From assembly GCA_028023455.1 (NCBI GenBank), contig JAQFVV010000321.1, positions 248,001 through 312,000 of the forward strand: a stretch of 64,000 nucleotides of DNA, given 5' to 3'. This DNA comes from Epiperipatus broadwayi. Taxonomy: Eukaryota; Onychophora; Udeonychophora; Euonychophora; Peripatidae. Of the stretch, positions 1 to 13,700 are shown piece by piece (the first letter of the stretch is position 1; each line of letters starts with the position of its first letter). The notes beneath the pieces are model-generated. The model was not told where the DNA came from. It worked only from the letters and a program-made list of their open reading frames with translations, and searched no databases. Position numbers and translations under genes: made by a program.

Positions 1-51
1 AAGGGCATTTCTGCATTAATTTCAAATCACTTATCATTAATAAAGGAAAAG
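1..51 (+). CDS. AP5M1: Duplicated AP5M1 exon, 3' part (cut by window edge)
   Basis: These 17 codons are open in phase 0, start KGISALISNH and end ...SLIKEK, followed by a donor gtaag at 52. They match the last 17 codons of the exon at 4606-4728 except for two amino-acid changes (P to A, T to I), each from one base. The start of this copy is outside the window, so its acceptor cannot be judged. The frame and donor are intact, so it could be a usable alternative exon or a recent inactive copy. Confidence 0.8.
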
Positions 52-429
52 GTAAGATGTTTTAATAAATTTTGGAATGATTTTTTTAAAAAAAAAAAAA
101 CCCTCAATAATATTAGTTATTTATTGTCTAATTCATCTGGATTATGTACTAACAGATACAGTATTCTTTTTTCAAACTAAATACTTTAAAAGTAAATCTT
201 ATTCTTTTGCGTGAAACATTTACATAATAATTTACTTTAAGAGAGAAAAATAAAACACAATATTTTAGAATTATTAATCAGAATTGTTTACTGTACTTTC
301 AAAAGTCGATTTATTCAAAATATTTCAAGTTATAATATCTATCACATTGTATTTATTTAACAATTACTTTAATAAAATTGAAGACAAAATAAATCCATTT
401 TTGATACAAATAAATATATATAATTTTTA

Positions 430-1107
430 TATTATATTAATATCATTTTTTTACTACTTTTTTACAATGTTTTTTTACCACCCACTCTTGATAGTTTCGA
501 TTGCCCCAGCAATCTTCTTCAGAACTATAACAAACACAATACAACTACATAATACATATATACATGAACATATAATTTTACATTTTATATATATATACAT
601 ATATTATCAACAAATTAAAAAAATTCTTTTTTTTTTTCAAAAACTTTATTTTCTTATATCAATACTGAACATATATATATATATAGTACAAACTCCAACA
701 TTTCAACTGTTTTTATCTTCTCGCAGTCATTTTCAAGGATCTGCAACAACAAGACTAAATACATATTTATAAATAAACCTCACTTACATAAAATACCTTA
801 ATCTTACATCAACATAAACAGTAACAAACATTAATCATACATAATTATATTTTACTTACATCTCTCTCCCACCACTATTTTTTATTACACTTCCTTTTAC
901 TTATTTAATTGCAAATCTTAAAACCATTCAAGAAACTTTTTATACAAATTTAAAAACCAACCCTAATTTCAAATGACTTCTCCCTTTTTAAATCTTATCT
1001 AAAACCCATCTCAAAACTGCATTCCTAATCTATAGCTTTAAATGTATATAAAACAAATATAAACATCTTTTTTTTTATAAGAAAAAAAACTTAACATTTA
1101 CCTAAAT
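430..1107 (-). mobile_element. Penelope-like element 3' tail (copy 1)
   Basis: This part of the duplication is the 3' untranslated tail of the Penelope-like element whose endonuclease lies at 5830-6595. On the - strand, 522 to 494, it carries CTGAAGA, a stem GATTG/CAATC and then GAAAC, a hammerhead-like layout. The open frame 284-772 on the + strand is only AT-rich sequence running through this tail. Confidence 0.7.
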
Positions 1108-4100
1108 TAAAAATACCCCGAATCCAATCATGCCCAAGATACGCAGGTTAGGAGCAATCATGAATTCTAATATGTTTGCCCATTCCCCAAATCTATAACA
1201 CTATGGACAACACCTATGCAGCTACTGCATAAATTCATTATTTCTGGACCCAGTGTTACAATGTTTTGCATGAAAACTCAGATGATGATGAGAGATTGAG
1301 TGAACCCATGATATAAGTTAAAAACATACATAAATATATTATGGAGATTCAAACAACTAGATTAAGTTTTAAAATTATAAATTTATTTTGACAAAATTCA
1401 AGATTATTTTATATATATATAATCAACGTCATGCAGTTTAAACGATTATTTTGGTTACAAATCTTTGATAAACTTGGGTCAATTATTTTATTTTAAAAAA
1501 TGTCAATTTTGTGCGGCATTTCAATGCTGAATGTATATTTAAAAATTGGAGTTTATTTAATGTTACAAAAACAGATTTATCTGGGTGATTGGTGGACATT
1601 TATACATTAAAACACATAAAGATATGACAATAAAAGAGTTTTACGGTTTATACGAATTCTTAGAATGCCCTTGGCATTTGATACATAACTTTATTTTCAT
1701 TTATAGAATTTATTTACAACAATTAAATAAAGATACATTTTGAGCAAAATATACTAAAAACATTTATTTATTAAACATTTTCGATATTTAACTATCATGT
1801 GTTGCGAAACTCTATCAATGTGGGAATGGTTTATTTCAATAAAGGGGAGGGCCGCTTCATGAGAAGTTGGATCTAAAACTCCAATGAAAAATATTTAAAG
1901 AGAAAAATATTTTATTATCACATATCATTAAGATTTATTTTGTCAAACAGGTCAGAAAACGAAATATAGGAAATTGCTGTGCTAGCATTATGTCAGTGAG
2001 AGGAGAGGGTGGCAGCTTTGGCCAAGAAAATATTCTGTGGTTATTAAGGTGGTATGCCAGATTCATGCTAAGTGCTACTGAAAGAAAAGGTAGGTAGGAA
2101 GTTGCTATGGGCCGGATCATGGCAGAGCCATACAGTGATTCAACTACACTAACCTGCATGTTTCAGGAGTAGATTTAGACCCTTGTTATGAACGAGAACA
2201 CTAAAAAAGGATGGAAGGCTTCAAATTCCCGGCATGAGATACAGACGAATCAAAGCAGTATATAAATATATACTTGGAGGAGAAGAATGACAAACGAAAA
2301 TGATTATGAATCCCTGGAATGAGGTACCGGTGAATCAAATCAAGTCCTATGTGGCTTATTAATAATTTGACGTATGCTAGCAATGCTATTATAAGAATAT
2401 AAAATCATTGGATTTAAATACTAAAATAAAGCCTTAAGTAGTTTAACAAATACATAATGATATGTTAAAATAATGACCTGTTTAAGATAGAGTCATTAAT
2501 CACAAGTTAAAACTATAAGTAATAAAGCATGCATTTCTCCCCCCTTCTTGAATGAATACTATTTTGTTTAACATATATCTAAAAAAAACTAAAATTCGTG
2601 CACTTAAAAGTGCAAATAACAAAATAGTATTCGATCACCAGCCTTTTTGGCGATGATGATCAATAAAGAAATCAATAAAATTAACAGACACCAATATCCA
2701 CCCCAGATTGAAAAGTATTTATACATTTTGTATAAATTTACAATAAAATATTTTTTTAAAAAGCATGGATTCATTTATAATACAAACTCAATCTTATGAG
2801 CTATTTAGAAATAAATAACAAGAACTCATTAATACCCCCCCCCCTTTCTATTCCACAACGGGATATAGAAGAAGTTCGTAAGACTGGGTTTGATTGGCAT
2901 TTATAAATAAAATTTAGTGAAAAATATGAAAATATCATTAAAAATAAATTATAACCTCACTAAATTATAAAAATAATAAAAGCATGAGTTGGATGAAAAA
3001 TTCTACAGTAAGATTAGTTTAGATTATAAAGAATCGATATTAAGAAAATAATTATTTAACATGCTCGCCGATTAGTGAGTTAAAAAGAGGTTTAACATAA
3101 AGAAAACATTAATTTTAAAGAGATAGGAGTTAGACTTCAGGTAAGGTGATGATAATGACTATAGGCTGGTTACCTCATGATTCTATGGGATGAAGTATGG
3201 ACGAATCTTCTGTGGAAGGCGGCATTCTTTGACTGGTAGGAGCTACATCTGTGCACGGCGAAGAATCAGGCTGAAGACGGAAGGAAAGGCAGCTTAGGTC
3301 ACTCTACCCAAAAACTATTTTAAAAATCAAAAGACGTGAAGGCGGTTTAGCAGCAATTGACCAAACTCTCACACAATAAATTTTCAGCCCTATTTATACC
3401 AGTTTTGAGTTATTCAAAGAATGTTTTTTTAATTAAATTTCTTAACTGTAATTGAATCTTTAATTTACAGAAATCTTTTCTCTATTGTTATGGAAGATGC
3501 AATCACCAGATAACTGTCCAAAAATAAATTCAAATCAATTACCAGATTGGAAATAGGTTTGATAAAAATGTTAACAGCTAACTTAAAATCAATTAGCTTT
3601 GTTTTAAATTTTACTTTCATTAACTTTGATTTAAACATTCCTTTTACAACTATGAAACAAACTAATGTTCCCACCCCCTTTAATTACTTTTGGACAGTCA
3701 GCTGTTGCATCTTCCATTTTTAATTTTTATGTAATTAAAAGAAAAATAATTATAAAATATAATTAAGAAAAAAATACAAAACTATTTACAATATTTGTTT
3801 GTGCTTTTATATATATAAAAGCTTTGTTAATATATGTATATATCTGAGTCACATCTAGAGATATTAATATCAAAATAATTAAAGAATTTTTATTTAAAAT
3901 TTATATTTGTAACTTTTATAGATGCTTCTCAGAAATATATGTATAGTTTATATTCATATGACAAAAAGAAAAAAACAGGATGAAACGTGGGTTAAGTGGT
4001 AGAACCATGAAGCTCGATCTTGGGCTAAGATTGACTGGTTCAATATGTAATACTAATTCCACTATGTTTTCTAAATAATTTCCGACAATGAATTTTTGAC

Positions 4101-4605
4101 GAGTTTCGCCACTTTCAAAGATGGCCACCATCAAATCAGACCATAGCGAGAGTTCAATAGCGCTCACTTGAGGAATACTGTCACAATGCAACAGGCGCAG
4201 TATTTCATTACATAATCGTAGAATACATTGCCCTCAGGCAGCCTGTTACGGCTCAATCAACACCTATTGTAGTGTCTAGCCCTACCTTAAGGCCGCTAAA
4301 ATGGTATATTGATGTGCATTGTGTGAAAAACAATGCCATCAAGCAGTAGGGTTCAGTATACATACTATTACCATAAAAGAAAATATAAATTTAAATTGCT
4401 ATTTTTATAATGAAATATTTTTTTCCTCAATTATAGTCATTGTACCTAATAATATATATGTGTGTGTATCTAACAAAATCTGATACATCAAAAGTTTTAA
4501 TCTTTTAAGATTAATAATTTTAGCATAAAACTGTAAAATGTTCTGTGTAGTAGATTTTATTACATATACATTATGCATAGTACATATTTAATATGTAATT
4601 TTTAG
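1108..4605. other. Non-coding upstream part of the right duplication copy
   Basis: I see no AP5M1 exon here. If the tandem-duplication reading is right, this stretch is the second copy of sequence lying left of the window. It is AT-rich with short C and A runs (for example C10 near 2836). Around 2190-2340 and 3180 there are loosely repeated motifs with no clear unit. A more GC-rich island lies at 3960-4350. Confidence 0.5.
3985..4250 (+). repeat. Possible old tRNA-derived SINE
   Basis: GGGTTAAGTGGTAGAACC resembles a tRNA A-box region and TTGACTGGTTCAAT, about 40 bases on, resembles a B box. The following 200 bases are more GC-rich than the surroundings. There is no visible target-site duplication. 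The - strand is also open across 3916-4245 with a protein-like composition, but I recognise no family. Either reading is tentative. Confidence 0.3.
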
Positions 4606-4728
4606 ATAACGAAAAGGTTGATTGCTTTGGCCCAATTTTTACGAAATGTTATGCCTTTGGGAACTCCATCAGATACCAAGGGCATTTCTCCATTAACTTC
4701 AAATCACTTATCATTAATAAAGGAAAAG
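4606..4728 (+). CDS. AP5M1: AP5M1 exon (first visible complete exon, duplicated)
   Basis: The acceptor is tttttag and the donor gtaag. The exon has 41 codons in phase 0/0, from ITKRLIALAQFL through MPLGTPSD to SLIKEK. It matches the helical segment before the mu homology domain (LPDLLLQACPFGT in the human protein). Its length is a multiple of three, so using this copy, the copy ending at 51, both, or neither would all keep the frame. Confidence 0.85.
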
Positions 4729-7700
4729 GTAAGATGTTTTAATAAATTTTGGAATGATTTTAAAAAAAAAAAACCCTCAATATTAATTAGTTATTATCTA
4801 ATTCATCTGGATTATGCACTAAAAGATACAGTATTCTTTTTTCAAACTAAATACTTTAAAAATAAATCTTACTCTTTTGTGTAAAACATTTACATAATAG
4901 TTTACTTTAAGAGAGAAAAATAAAACACAATATTTTGAATTATTAATTAGAATTGTTTACTGTACTTTAAAAAGTCGATTTATTCAAAATATTTCAAGTT
5001 ATAATATCTATCTCATTGTATTTATTTAACAATTACTTTAATAAAATTGAAGACAAAATAAATCCATTTTTGATATAAATAAATTTATATAATTTTTATA
5101 TTATATTAATATCATTTCTTTACTACTTTTTTTACAATGTTTTTTTACCACCTAATCTTGACAGTTTCGATTGCCCCAGCAATCTTCTTCAGAACTATAA
5201 CAAACACAATACAACTACATAAATACAAATAACATGAACATATAATTTTACATTTTATATATATACATATATTATCAACAGATTAAAAAAATTATTTTTC
5301 TTTTCAAAAATTTTCTTTTCTTATATCAATACTGAACATATATATATATATATTTATATAATACAAACTCCAACGTTGCAATTGTTTTTATCTTCTTACA
5401 GTCATTTTCAAGGATCTGCAACAACAAGACTAAATACATATTTATAAATAAACCTCAATTACATAAATACCTTCATCTTGCATCAACATAAACAGTAACA
5501 AACATATTAACAATATATAATTATATTTTACTTACATCTCTCTCCCACCACTATTTTTTATTACACTTCCTTTTACTTATTTAATTACAAATCTTAAAAT
5601 CATTCAAGAAACTTTATACAAATTTAAAAACCAACCCTAATTTCAAATGAATTCCCTCTTTTTAAATCTTATCTAAACCCATCTCAAAACTACATTCCTA
5701 ATCTATAGCTTTAAATGTATATAAAACAAATATAAACGTCTTTTTTTAAATAAGAAAAAAACTTTTAACATTTACCTAAACCCATTTAAACATTCCATTT
5801 TAATTATACATTATTTTACATTCCTTATTTACCCATTAATTTTATTTAAAATAGGATTATATTTTTTTATGTAAAAATATTCTTTTAGCATCCTTTCCCT
5901 ATAATTTTTAATCCTTTCCAACATTTTAATATTAAATTCTTTATGCCCTAAAACTTTGCAATGTATGTAAATATTTGAATTTTTGTCATATAAATAGTCT
6001 AAGTCTAGTTTTTAATGTATTCTTTGTTGTACCAATATATGAAATCATTTCCCCCTCCCTCTTACAACTTAAACATTCAATTAAATAAATTCTATTTATT
6101 TTTTTAATTTCTATATTTTTTGTTTCATTAATTAAATTTCCTAAATTCAATCTCTTTTTATATACTGGTTTAATAATTAACCTACTTTCCCCTTTGTATT
6201 TATTATTTATATTTTTTATGATCTTTTTAATCTTCATAAAAGTATGTAGAAACGTAACTATTATATATAAAATTATTTACATCTTTCGCATTGTTTCTCT
6301 TCTTTATTATTCTTTTAATATCTTTTTTATTACATAATTTATCAATAACTTTAACTGGATAATTATTTTTGATACCTTCCTCTTTTATATTACAAATTTC
6401 TTTTATAAATAATTTTTCTTCAGAACATAAATTAATTGCTCTATTTATTCTATTATTAATAATATTAATTTTATGTTCATATTCAATATCTGAATCCCAA
6501 CTACTTAACAAACCGTAAAAAGTTTCTTTTCTGAATACACTTGTATCAATGGCAACCTTACAATTTCTTATAACTTTTTTTATTTTAAATAGAATTAATC
6601 AAGTAGATAAGGAATGTAAAATAATGTGTAATTAAAATGGAATATTTAAATGGGTTCAGTAAATTGTTAAAAGTTTTTTTTCTTATAAAAAGAAAAAAGA
6701 TGTTTGTATTTGTTTTATATACATTTAAAGCTATATATTAGGAATGTAGTTTTGAGATGGGTTTTAGATAAGATTTAAAAAGGGGGAAGTCATTTGAACT
6801 TAGGGTTGGTTTTTAAATTTGTATAAAAAGTTTCTTGGATGATTTTAAGATTTGTAATTAAATAATGTAAAATGAAATGTAATAAAAATAGTAGTGGAAG
6901 AGAGATGTAAGTAAAATATAATTATATATGATTAACATATTTGTTACTGTTTATGCTGATGTAAGATTAAGATATTTATGTAATTGAGGTTTATTTATAA
7001 ATATGTATTTCGAGTTGTTGCAGATCCTTGAAAATGACTGTAAGAAGATAAAAACAGTTGAAACATTGGAGTTTGTATTATATATATATATATGTTCAGT
7101 ATTGATGTAAGAAAATAAAGTTTTTGAAATGAAAAAGGAGAATTTTTTTAATTTGTTCATATTATTAGAGAACATATATATTTTAAAAGAAAAAGTGATT
7201 GTACATTTGCTATGTTATAATATATGATATACATATATTCTATTATAATCGTTATTTATATACCCACATATATCTTTATATACCAGTCTATATAATTATT
7301 ACTATTTTTATATATTATACATTTTAACCTTTTTTATATTCTTTGTTTATCGATCAATAGTTTCTATAATCATATATATTATAACGGAACTGCGGGGTAC
7401 ACCATACGACAACGTGGATATGACTCAGTGGTTGAATGACTTGAATACAATGTGTCAACCGACTCACAACAAGTCATATCCTAAATTTATGATTCGCTGG
7501 CACATTTTGGTGTGCCAGATGTTATTGAATCAGGAATGGCATATAACAAAGAGAGCGCATCTCACTACTGTCAGACCTAAGCTTTTGAGTAGGATGCTAA
7601 AGATGTCACAATAAAATGCCCAGTTCCAAATCATATCTACTTTTAGTATGCTAACTCATAATTTACATACAATATGTCAATATGATCTGGTCTAATGCAT

Positions 7701-10700
7701 ATTCATTACATCTCCCTTTTTAGACCCCATTACACCACAGAATTTAAATTCAGGGAGTTCTTGCAGTCAGCTCTCTTCAGGAATGGACTTACTCAATTAT
7801 AACCAAATATGCCTATGTATAAGCATAGATATAGGAAAATACTGATGATGATCAATCATTTAGGAGAGCAATACATAATGATGATGATCATCAAACCTTT
7901 AATGGTGTAAATTCATAATGTGATGAAACTTTTAATGATATAAATGCACATAATGCTGGTGATGATAAAACATCTTGTGGTATAAATGCACAATGATGAT
8001 GGTGATGATCAAACATCTAGTGATATAAATGCACAATGATGATGTTGATGATCAAACATCTAGTGATATAAATGCACAATGATGATGGTGATGATCACAC
8101 AGATCAGATTGGTTTGAACAACGTGATACATTTATTAACATCATATATAATAAATATTTACAAACAAAATATAATAAAATAAATAAATATTTGTTTATCA
8201 AGAATGGTTTTCTATCATTTTGATGGCTTCACACCATAGAAACAAAATAATTTGAAGTATATTATATATAAAATTATATTATATAATTCATTAAATATAT
8301 ACATAAAACAAAAAAAAAGAAAGGCAAAATGAGAGTTCACTAATTCTAAAACTACCCCATTAATGTAATTATTAGAATGATATTTTTAGGCTAGGGTAAA
8401 TTTATTTATAACTATTTTTTATTAAAATATATATATGGCCCCACTCCCATCAATATGTGTGTGTAAGTCATAGTAAAAAAATTAATGATAGATACGAAAA
8501 AGACCATTTACTCCAGTGGGTTAATTGTGCACTCAGAAATAAAACAAAATTACAAGTAAATATTATTAAAACTTATTAGTAATAAAATAGTTTTGTTTGT
8601 CCTAAAGTTTGCCCTCAATGTTAAATATATAAAAACCTTTCTTGAGATCGCCTTGATGGATCAATGTTGAATTTCCAGAGGAATCTGTAAATTTACTTTT
8701 ATTAAAAAAAAACTATACATATTAATTGACTATGATCCCTTTTTTTTTAAAATACATCAGCATATGATATTTAGCCATCCACTGTTTCCACTTTTAAATT
8801 GCAGGTGATTGAATTTGAAAATGAATCTTGAATACACAATAAAAAAAAATTACAATACATAAACTTTCAAATAGAAATGATAAAAGCAAAAAAAAATAAA
8901 AATCACGTGAATCAAAACAAAATATATTTATCTTGAGGAAAGCAAGCATCTTGTCTACAGTTAAGAGTTTATAAATTTAAATGTCAATCTCCATGTATAA
9001 TGTTCCTATTCACCAGCTCTGTTAATATTCATATATTTCTTGCTGCTTGGTTAAAAACCAACACATACAAATTATTTCTTCTGAACGTATATAAATCCAT
9101 TGAAGATTGTTGTTTACCAGCATTTTATAAAACAGACATTTTGATGGAAACTTTTAAAATTTCATAATTTCACAATTTCATCCTACAGCATTGGCTTTTT
9201 ACCCCGAATACATTGTAATGATTTCTTTATTATAAACTGTTATTTATAACGTGTCTTCAATATGTATATATAAAACTAGCTTAAAGAAACAATTAATTTT
9301 TAGTAGTTTCACATTTCTTTTCCATCATTTCCATAATAATGAATTCCAGCTTGCAGAATAAATTAAATCATTAGTTCATTCCTGTTAATTATAGATTGAA
9401 GTTTAACTTTCCAGTTTCCTTCTATCCAAAATAAAGATTTTAGATTACTTTTAAAATATAAACATTAAGATTTTACTGTTTCTTTTCTTTTCAAACGCTG
9501 TACTTTTTTTAAAAAAAAACAAAACAAAATAAAAGCCTTTTTTTTCTTTGTGCTGATAGTTCTGTTGTTAGATCACAAGTAAAGTAAACGCTATATTGTT
9601 TTCCTAGCGCTAGCTAAAATCTATTGTTACAAACTAACAAAAAAGACAAATTATAAAACATTATTATTATTTTTATTTAATCTTCATTATTCCAAATTCG
9701 ATCACTTAGCAACAATTTTGACCTTTGATTATGTACGTCTTATAAGTCAATTAGTATTTTAGTTAATGATATTAAATGAATAAAAGAAAAAACAATTTCT
9801 ACCCATAGACAAATATATTAGTTTATATGTATGTTCATATGCATATATACTTCATGTGTATAATGAATTTGTTTGCTTTCTCACAATAGATAAAAAAAAT
9901 AATAATAATTTCTCAAACATATTAGTTTATATATGTATATACTACATGTGTATAAGTAGGTATGTAGGATAAATTATTTGCCTACCACTTGGTCTGAATT
10001 CAACTTTATGAAAAAACTGGAACTGGTGTGAAAGTTGGTTGTAATCCATCTTTTACAATATATATATTATTTTATTTCCTTTATTTTTTATTTTATTCTT
10101 TTTTTTAATATTTAACTTTAACATTATGTATTCATATTTTTATATTTAACATTATTATTATTCATTATATTAACATTCAATATGCATAATTTTCTATTAT
10201 TTTTTAATATATTTTTTACACCTATCTATTTATATTTTCAAATCTTAACTGCCATCAATTTAAACTTTTAAATTTTATAGATATATTTAGTAATTCCCTC
10301 TTTCTATTTTTTGTCTATTTAAGTCTTTTTTTTTTTTTTTATAGAGAGAGATATATAAAGATATGTGCATATATAAATAATGATTATAAGAATATATATA
10401 TAAAATGTAAAATTATATGTTCATATATATATTTGTATTGATGTAGTTGTATTGTTTGTTATAATTCTGAAGAAGATTGTTGGGGCAATTGAAACCATCA
10501 ATAGTGAGTTGTAAAAAGCATTATAAAAAGTAATAAAGAATATAAATGATATTAATATTATATGGATTTGGCAATGCAATAGGAAAGATAAAGTTATCAT
10601 TTTTATTGTATTATCATGAAAAATATTCCTTTTGTTTAATTTCTAATGATATCAATTATACCAATTTTTATTATTTTGAATGGAATGAAGTAGTTTTTTT

Positions 10701-13700
10701 CTCTTTGATGTTATTTTTCTTAGAGATAATTTAATAAGAAAAGTTTCTTCTAATTATTTTTTCGCAGTTTTTAAAACCAGCCTTCAGCTGTATTAGAAGA
10801 CTAATTTATGAATAATACCTCATTTTGCTCAAAATTTCAAATGGGTAGAAGAAGCTATGAACTTTACTGATATTTAAATATATTTTCTGCATTTGACAAA
10901 GCAAAGAGAAATTTGAAATAGAAAAGAAATCTGTACTATATAATTATTAAGTAATAAATCTCTTGCCAAACAGATATAATTTAATGTGAAGAAGTTAGAA
11001 ATGAGCTATCTCTTTTTTTTTTAAAGATCATGTGACTTTCGTGCATGAGAAGTGATGAGTTGACTTCAATCCAGAAACTTTTAGCTTTTAAATTCATTAC
11101 TCTACCACTGCTCTAACCCATACAGGGTGGCAGATTAATGAAAATTGATTGGATTTTAATAAAACATAAAAATAAAATTTCTGGAAAACTTTTCAGAAAG
11201 AAAAGATAAAGTTATTTTAGATTTAAAAAGAGCTCACAAATGCCAATGAGCTTCATTGAATCAATAAATGTTTTAGCATCATGATTTTCTTCTAGAAAAG
11301 AAAATTTTCAAATTGTTGTATAATGGCTGGTTGTCTACATATAGCTTTATTCATAAAGTTGTATATGTGTGTACAGGCTGTCAATATAGATAGTGTTATA
11401 GCACTCCAGAAATAATAATGTTATGCAGAAAAAGAATATTAGTTTACTACAAGAAGCAACAAGCTAATTTTCATCGCAATAAAATCTAACCTTATGCAAA
11501 TTATGAAAGCTGATAAAATACCTGCTGAACTTTTAATGGCCTAACAGTGGAGAAGTGTTTAAACAAAATCTGAAGAAGTAGTAGTAAAATGAAGTGGGGG
11601 GGGGGGGCAAGATTTGAAGGAAGATTTGGAAAACTCTTTAAGTGTAGAGTAAACCAGGTTAGAAATATATTCTACTCAAGTAGGAATTTAATTCCATTTT
11701 ATATAAACTTTGCCAATTGAATTATATATGTAACATAATCAATTAGGTAATTATATAGTTATTTATAGTACATCTAAAAATATATAATTTGCTTTCCTCA
11801 ATCATATATGCATTAAGTTATGCTAATTTTATGTTTGGGATTATTAATATCCAGAAAATTTACCCTATGCAATAATAATGGAAAAGTTAAATAAGTCCAC
11901 AGCCTTCCAAACTTGTAGTGTGGCAATATATTAGAAATAGATGGCAAGATGATGGGGAAAAATTATACGATTATGATCACATATTGAGAGAGCTCGCTAA
12001 AAGTTGTAAATATGGAGATACTCTTGAGGACATTCTGTTTAAACAATTACTTTGGAAGAGATCCAATGATAGGTTTAGACAGCAGTTATTGGTCTCTAGG
12101 GATTTAACTTATAGGAGGTGATTAAAATGGGATTAACACATGTAATTGTATTGGATCAATTAAAATTATTTCGAAAATTTTGTTAATAATAATGATATTA
12201 GTGCATTTATAGAGAGGACTGAGAGTAAAAATCAGTCTTTTAAAAGTAATTTGAAAGATTCAGTCATGGCATGTAAATGGAATAAGGAGGACGAATTGCA
12301 GGCCATTTAGAGTATGGAAATCTAAGAGGGGAGAGGACTTAAAAGCTCAGGTATTTTCAAAAAGTAAATTGGCAAAATTGTGAAGTTAAAAAAAACTCAG
12401 AATACTAATGTAACACTAGGATATGATTTTGAATTAAATTATAAAAAAGGAAATACAATAAAACATGTGGTTGCACTTTTGAGAGTTCCAGTTAAGTCAG
12501 AACTGGAAGAAAATGAAACACTAATTAATTATATAGATGGCTGGAATACCAAAGACAGGTTATATAAGAACTGATAAAGAATAGAAACTGCTAATCAAAT
12601 GGATGACCATAGCCATTGTTCCAAACTACTTCATAAATCTATAAAGAATGTCCGATAAAAATTGTCTATAAACAAAGATACATGTTAATGGATAATAGAG
12701 TATTAATACCAAGCAGTGTTTTACAACTGATTCACCAAGCTTATTCTGGTATAATATGAAATAAAGCCTCTCCTGTAATTATGTATGGTGGCCTGGTGTC
12801 AATAAAGAAATAGTACATTTCATCAAAACTTGTGATAAATGCTAAGCAATCACAAATGTTTCAGAAAAAATATATATGGCATAGCTATTGTCTGAAAAAC
12901 ATTGGAGTCATCATAGTGACCATGTTGGATCATTCCATGAATTTCCATGAATACATTTTCTTCTTGTTAATCAGTATATACTTAAAGTTCACTAAGTATA
13001 GAATTATGAAGAACACCAATACTGAGGAAGTAATTGAAAAACTTAAAGAAATATCCCCTTCATAGTTTCATGAGATGCTCATGTCAGATGACACCACTTT
13101 CAAATCAAATTTAATGAATTTCTTAAAGAATGGAGTTTTTAGATATATTTCCATGCTTCCATATTATCTGAAGACAAATGGCATTGCAGAAAAGGCAGTG
13201 AAAATGTTAAAAATAAATATTGTGAAAGGAAAAAACTTTAAATATTCAAGAAATTATGTATACATAGCCCTTCTATATCAGCATAGTATGTCTTTAACTA
13301 ATACTGGTAAATCCCCAGCTGAGATAATGAATGGGCAAAAAATTTGCACAAAGCTGATGTCCAGGAGAAAATTTTGAGCTAGAAACACAATGTTGTGAAA
13401 AATTGCTATGGTGAGGGGAGAAGTTTGGATTAAATATGTCATTAGAAAATATTGGGTAAAAGATGTAATTAAAGAACACATATCCAGGCAAATCATAATA
13501 ATTAAAACTGAAATAGGAAAAAATATATGAAATCATATTAATCACCTATGATGATTTAGAAAAGAAATCAATCAAACCAGAAATGCTATTGTACCTGATA
13601 TTCCAAACAATATCAAGAAACTCTAAACAATGAAAGTAAGCAAAGATAAAACAAAAATAATATGACTGGATATGATGCATATTTACATAGATCACAAAGA

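Larger units (their letters stand above)
1..1107 (+). repeat. Left copy of tandem segmental duplication
   Basis: Bases 1-1107 align collinearly with 4678-5783 (exon end, donor, intron start, then a Penelope-like tail), with scattered substitutions and small indels. Homology stops near 1107 on the left and 5783 on the right, while the right copy continues into the rest of the Penelope-like element. This is what a tandem duplication with a unit of about 4.68 kb would leave, with the junction near 1107. Confidence 0.85.

Noticed and set aside
284-772. 162-codon open frame on +
   Set aside because: It is AT-rich Penelope-like tail sequence on the wrong strand. The duplicate at 4960-5450 has frame breaks, and the composition (I, Y, F, N) is that of translated AT repeats.
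7414-7614. 66-codon open frame as a gene
   Set aside because: The neighbouring frame carries the gypsy integrase match, so this is its out-of-frame shadow.
7860-8098. CRISPR-like array
   Set aside because: The units are contiguous 43-bp tandem repeats without distinct spacers, in a eukaryotic intron.
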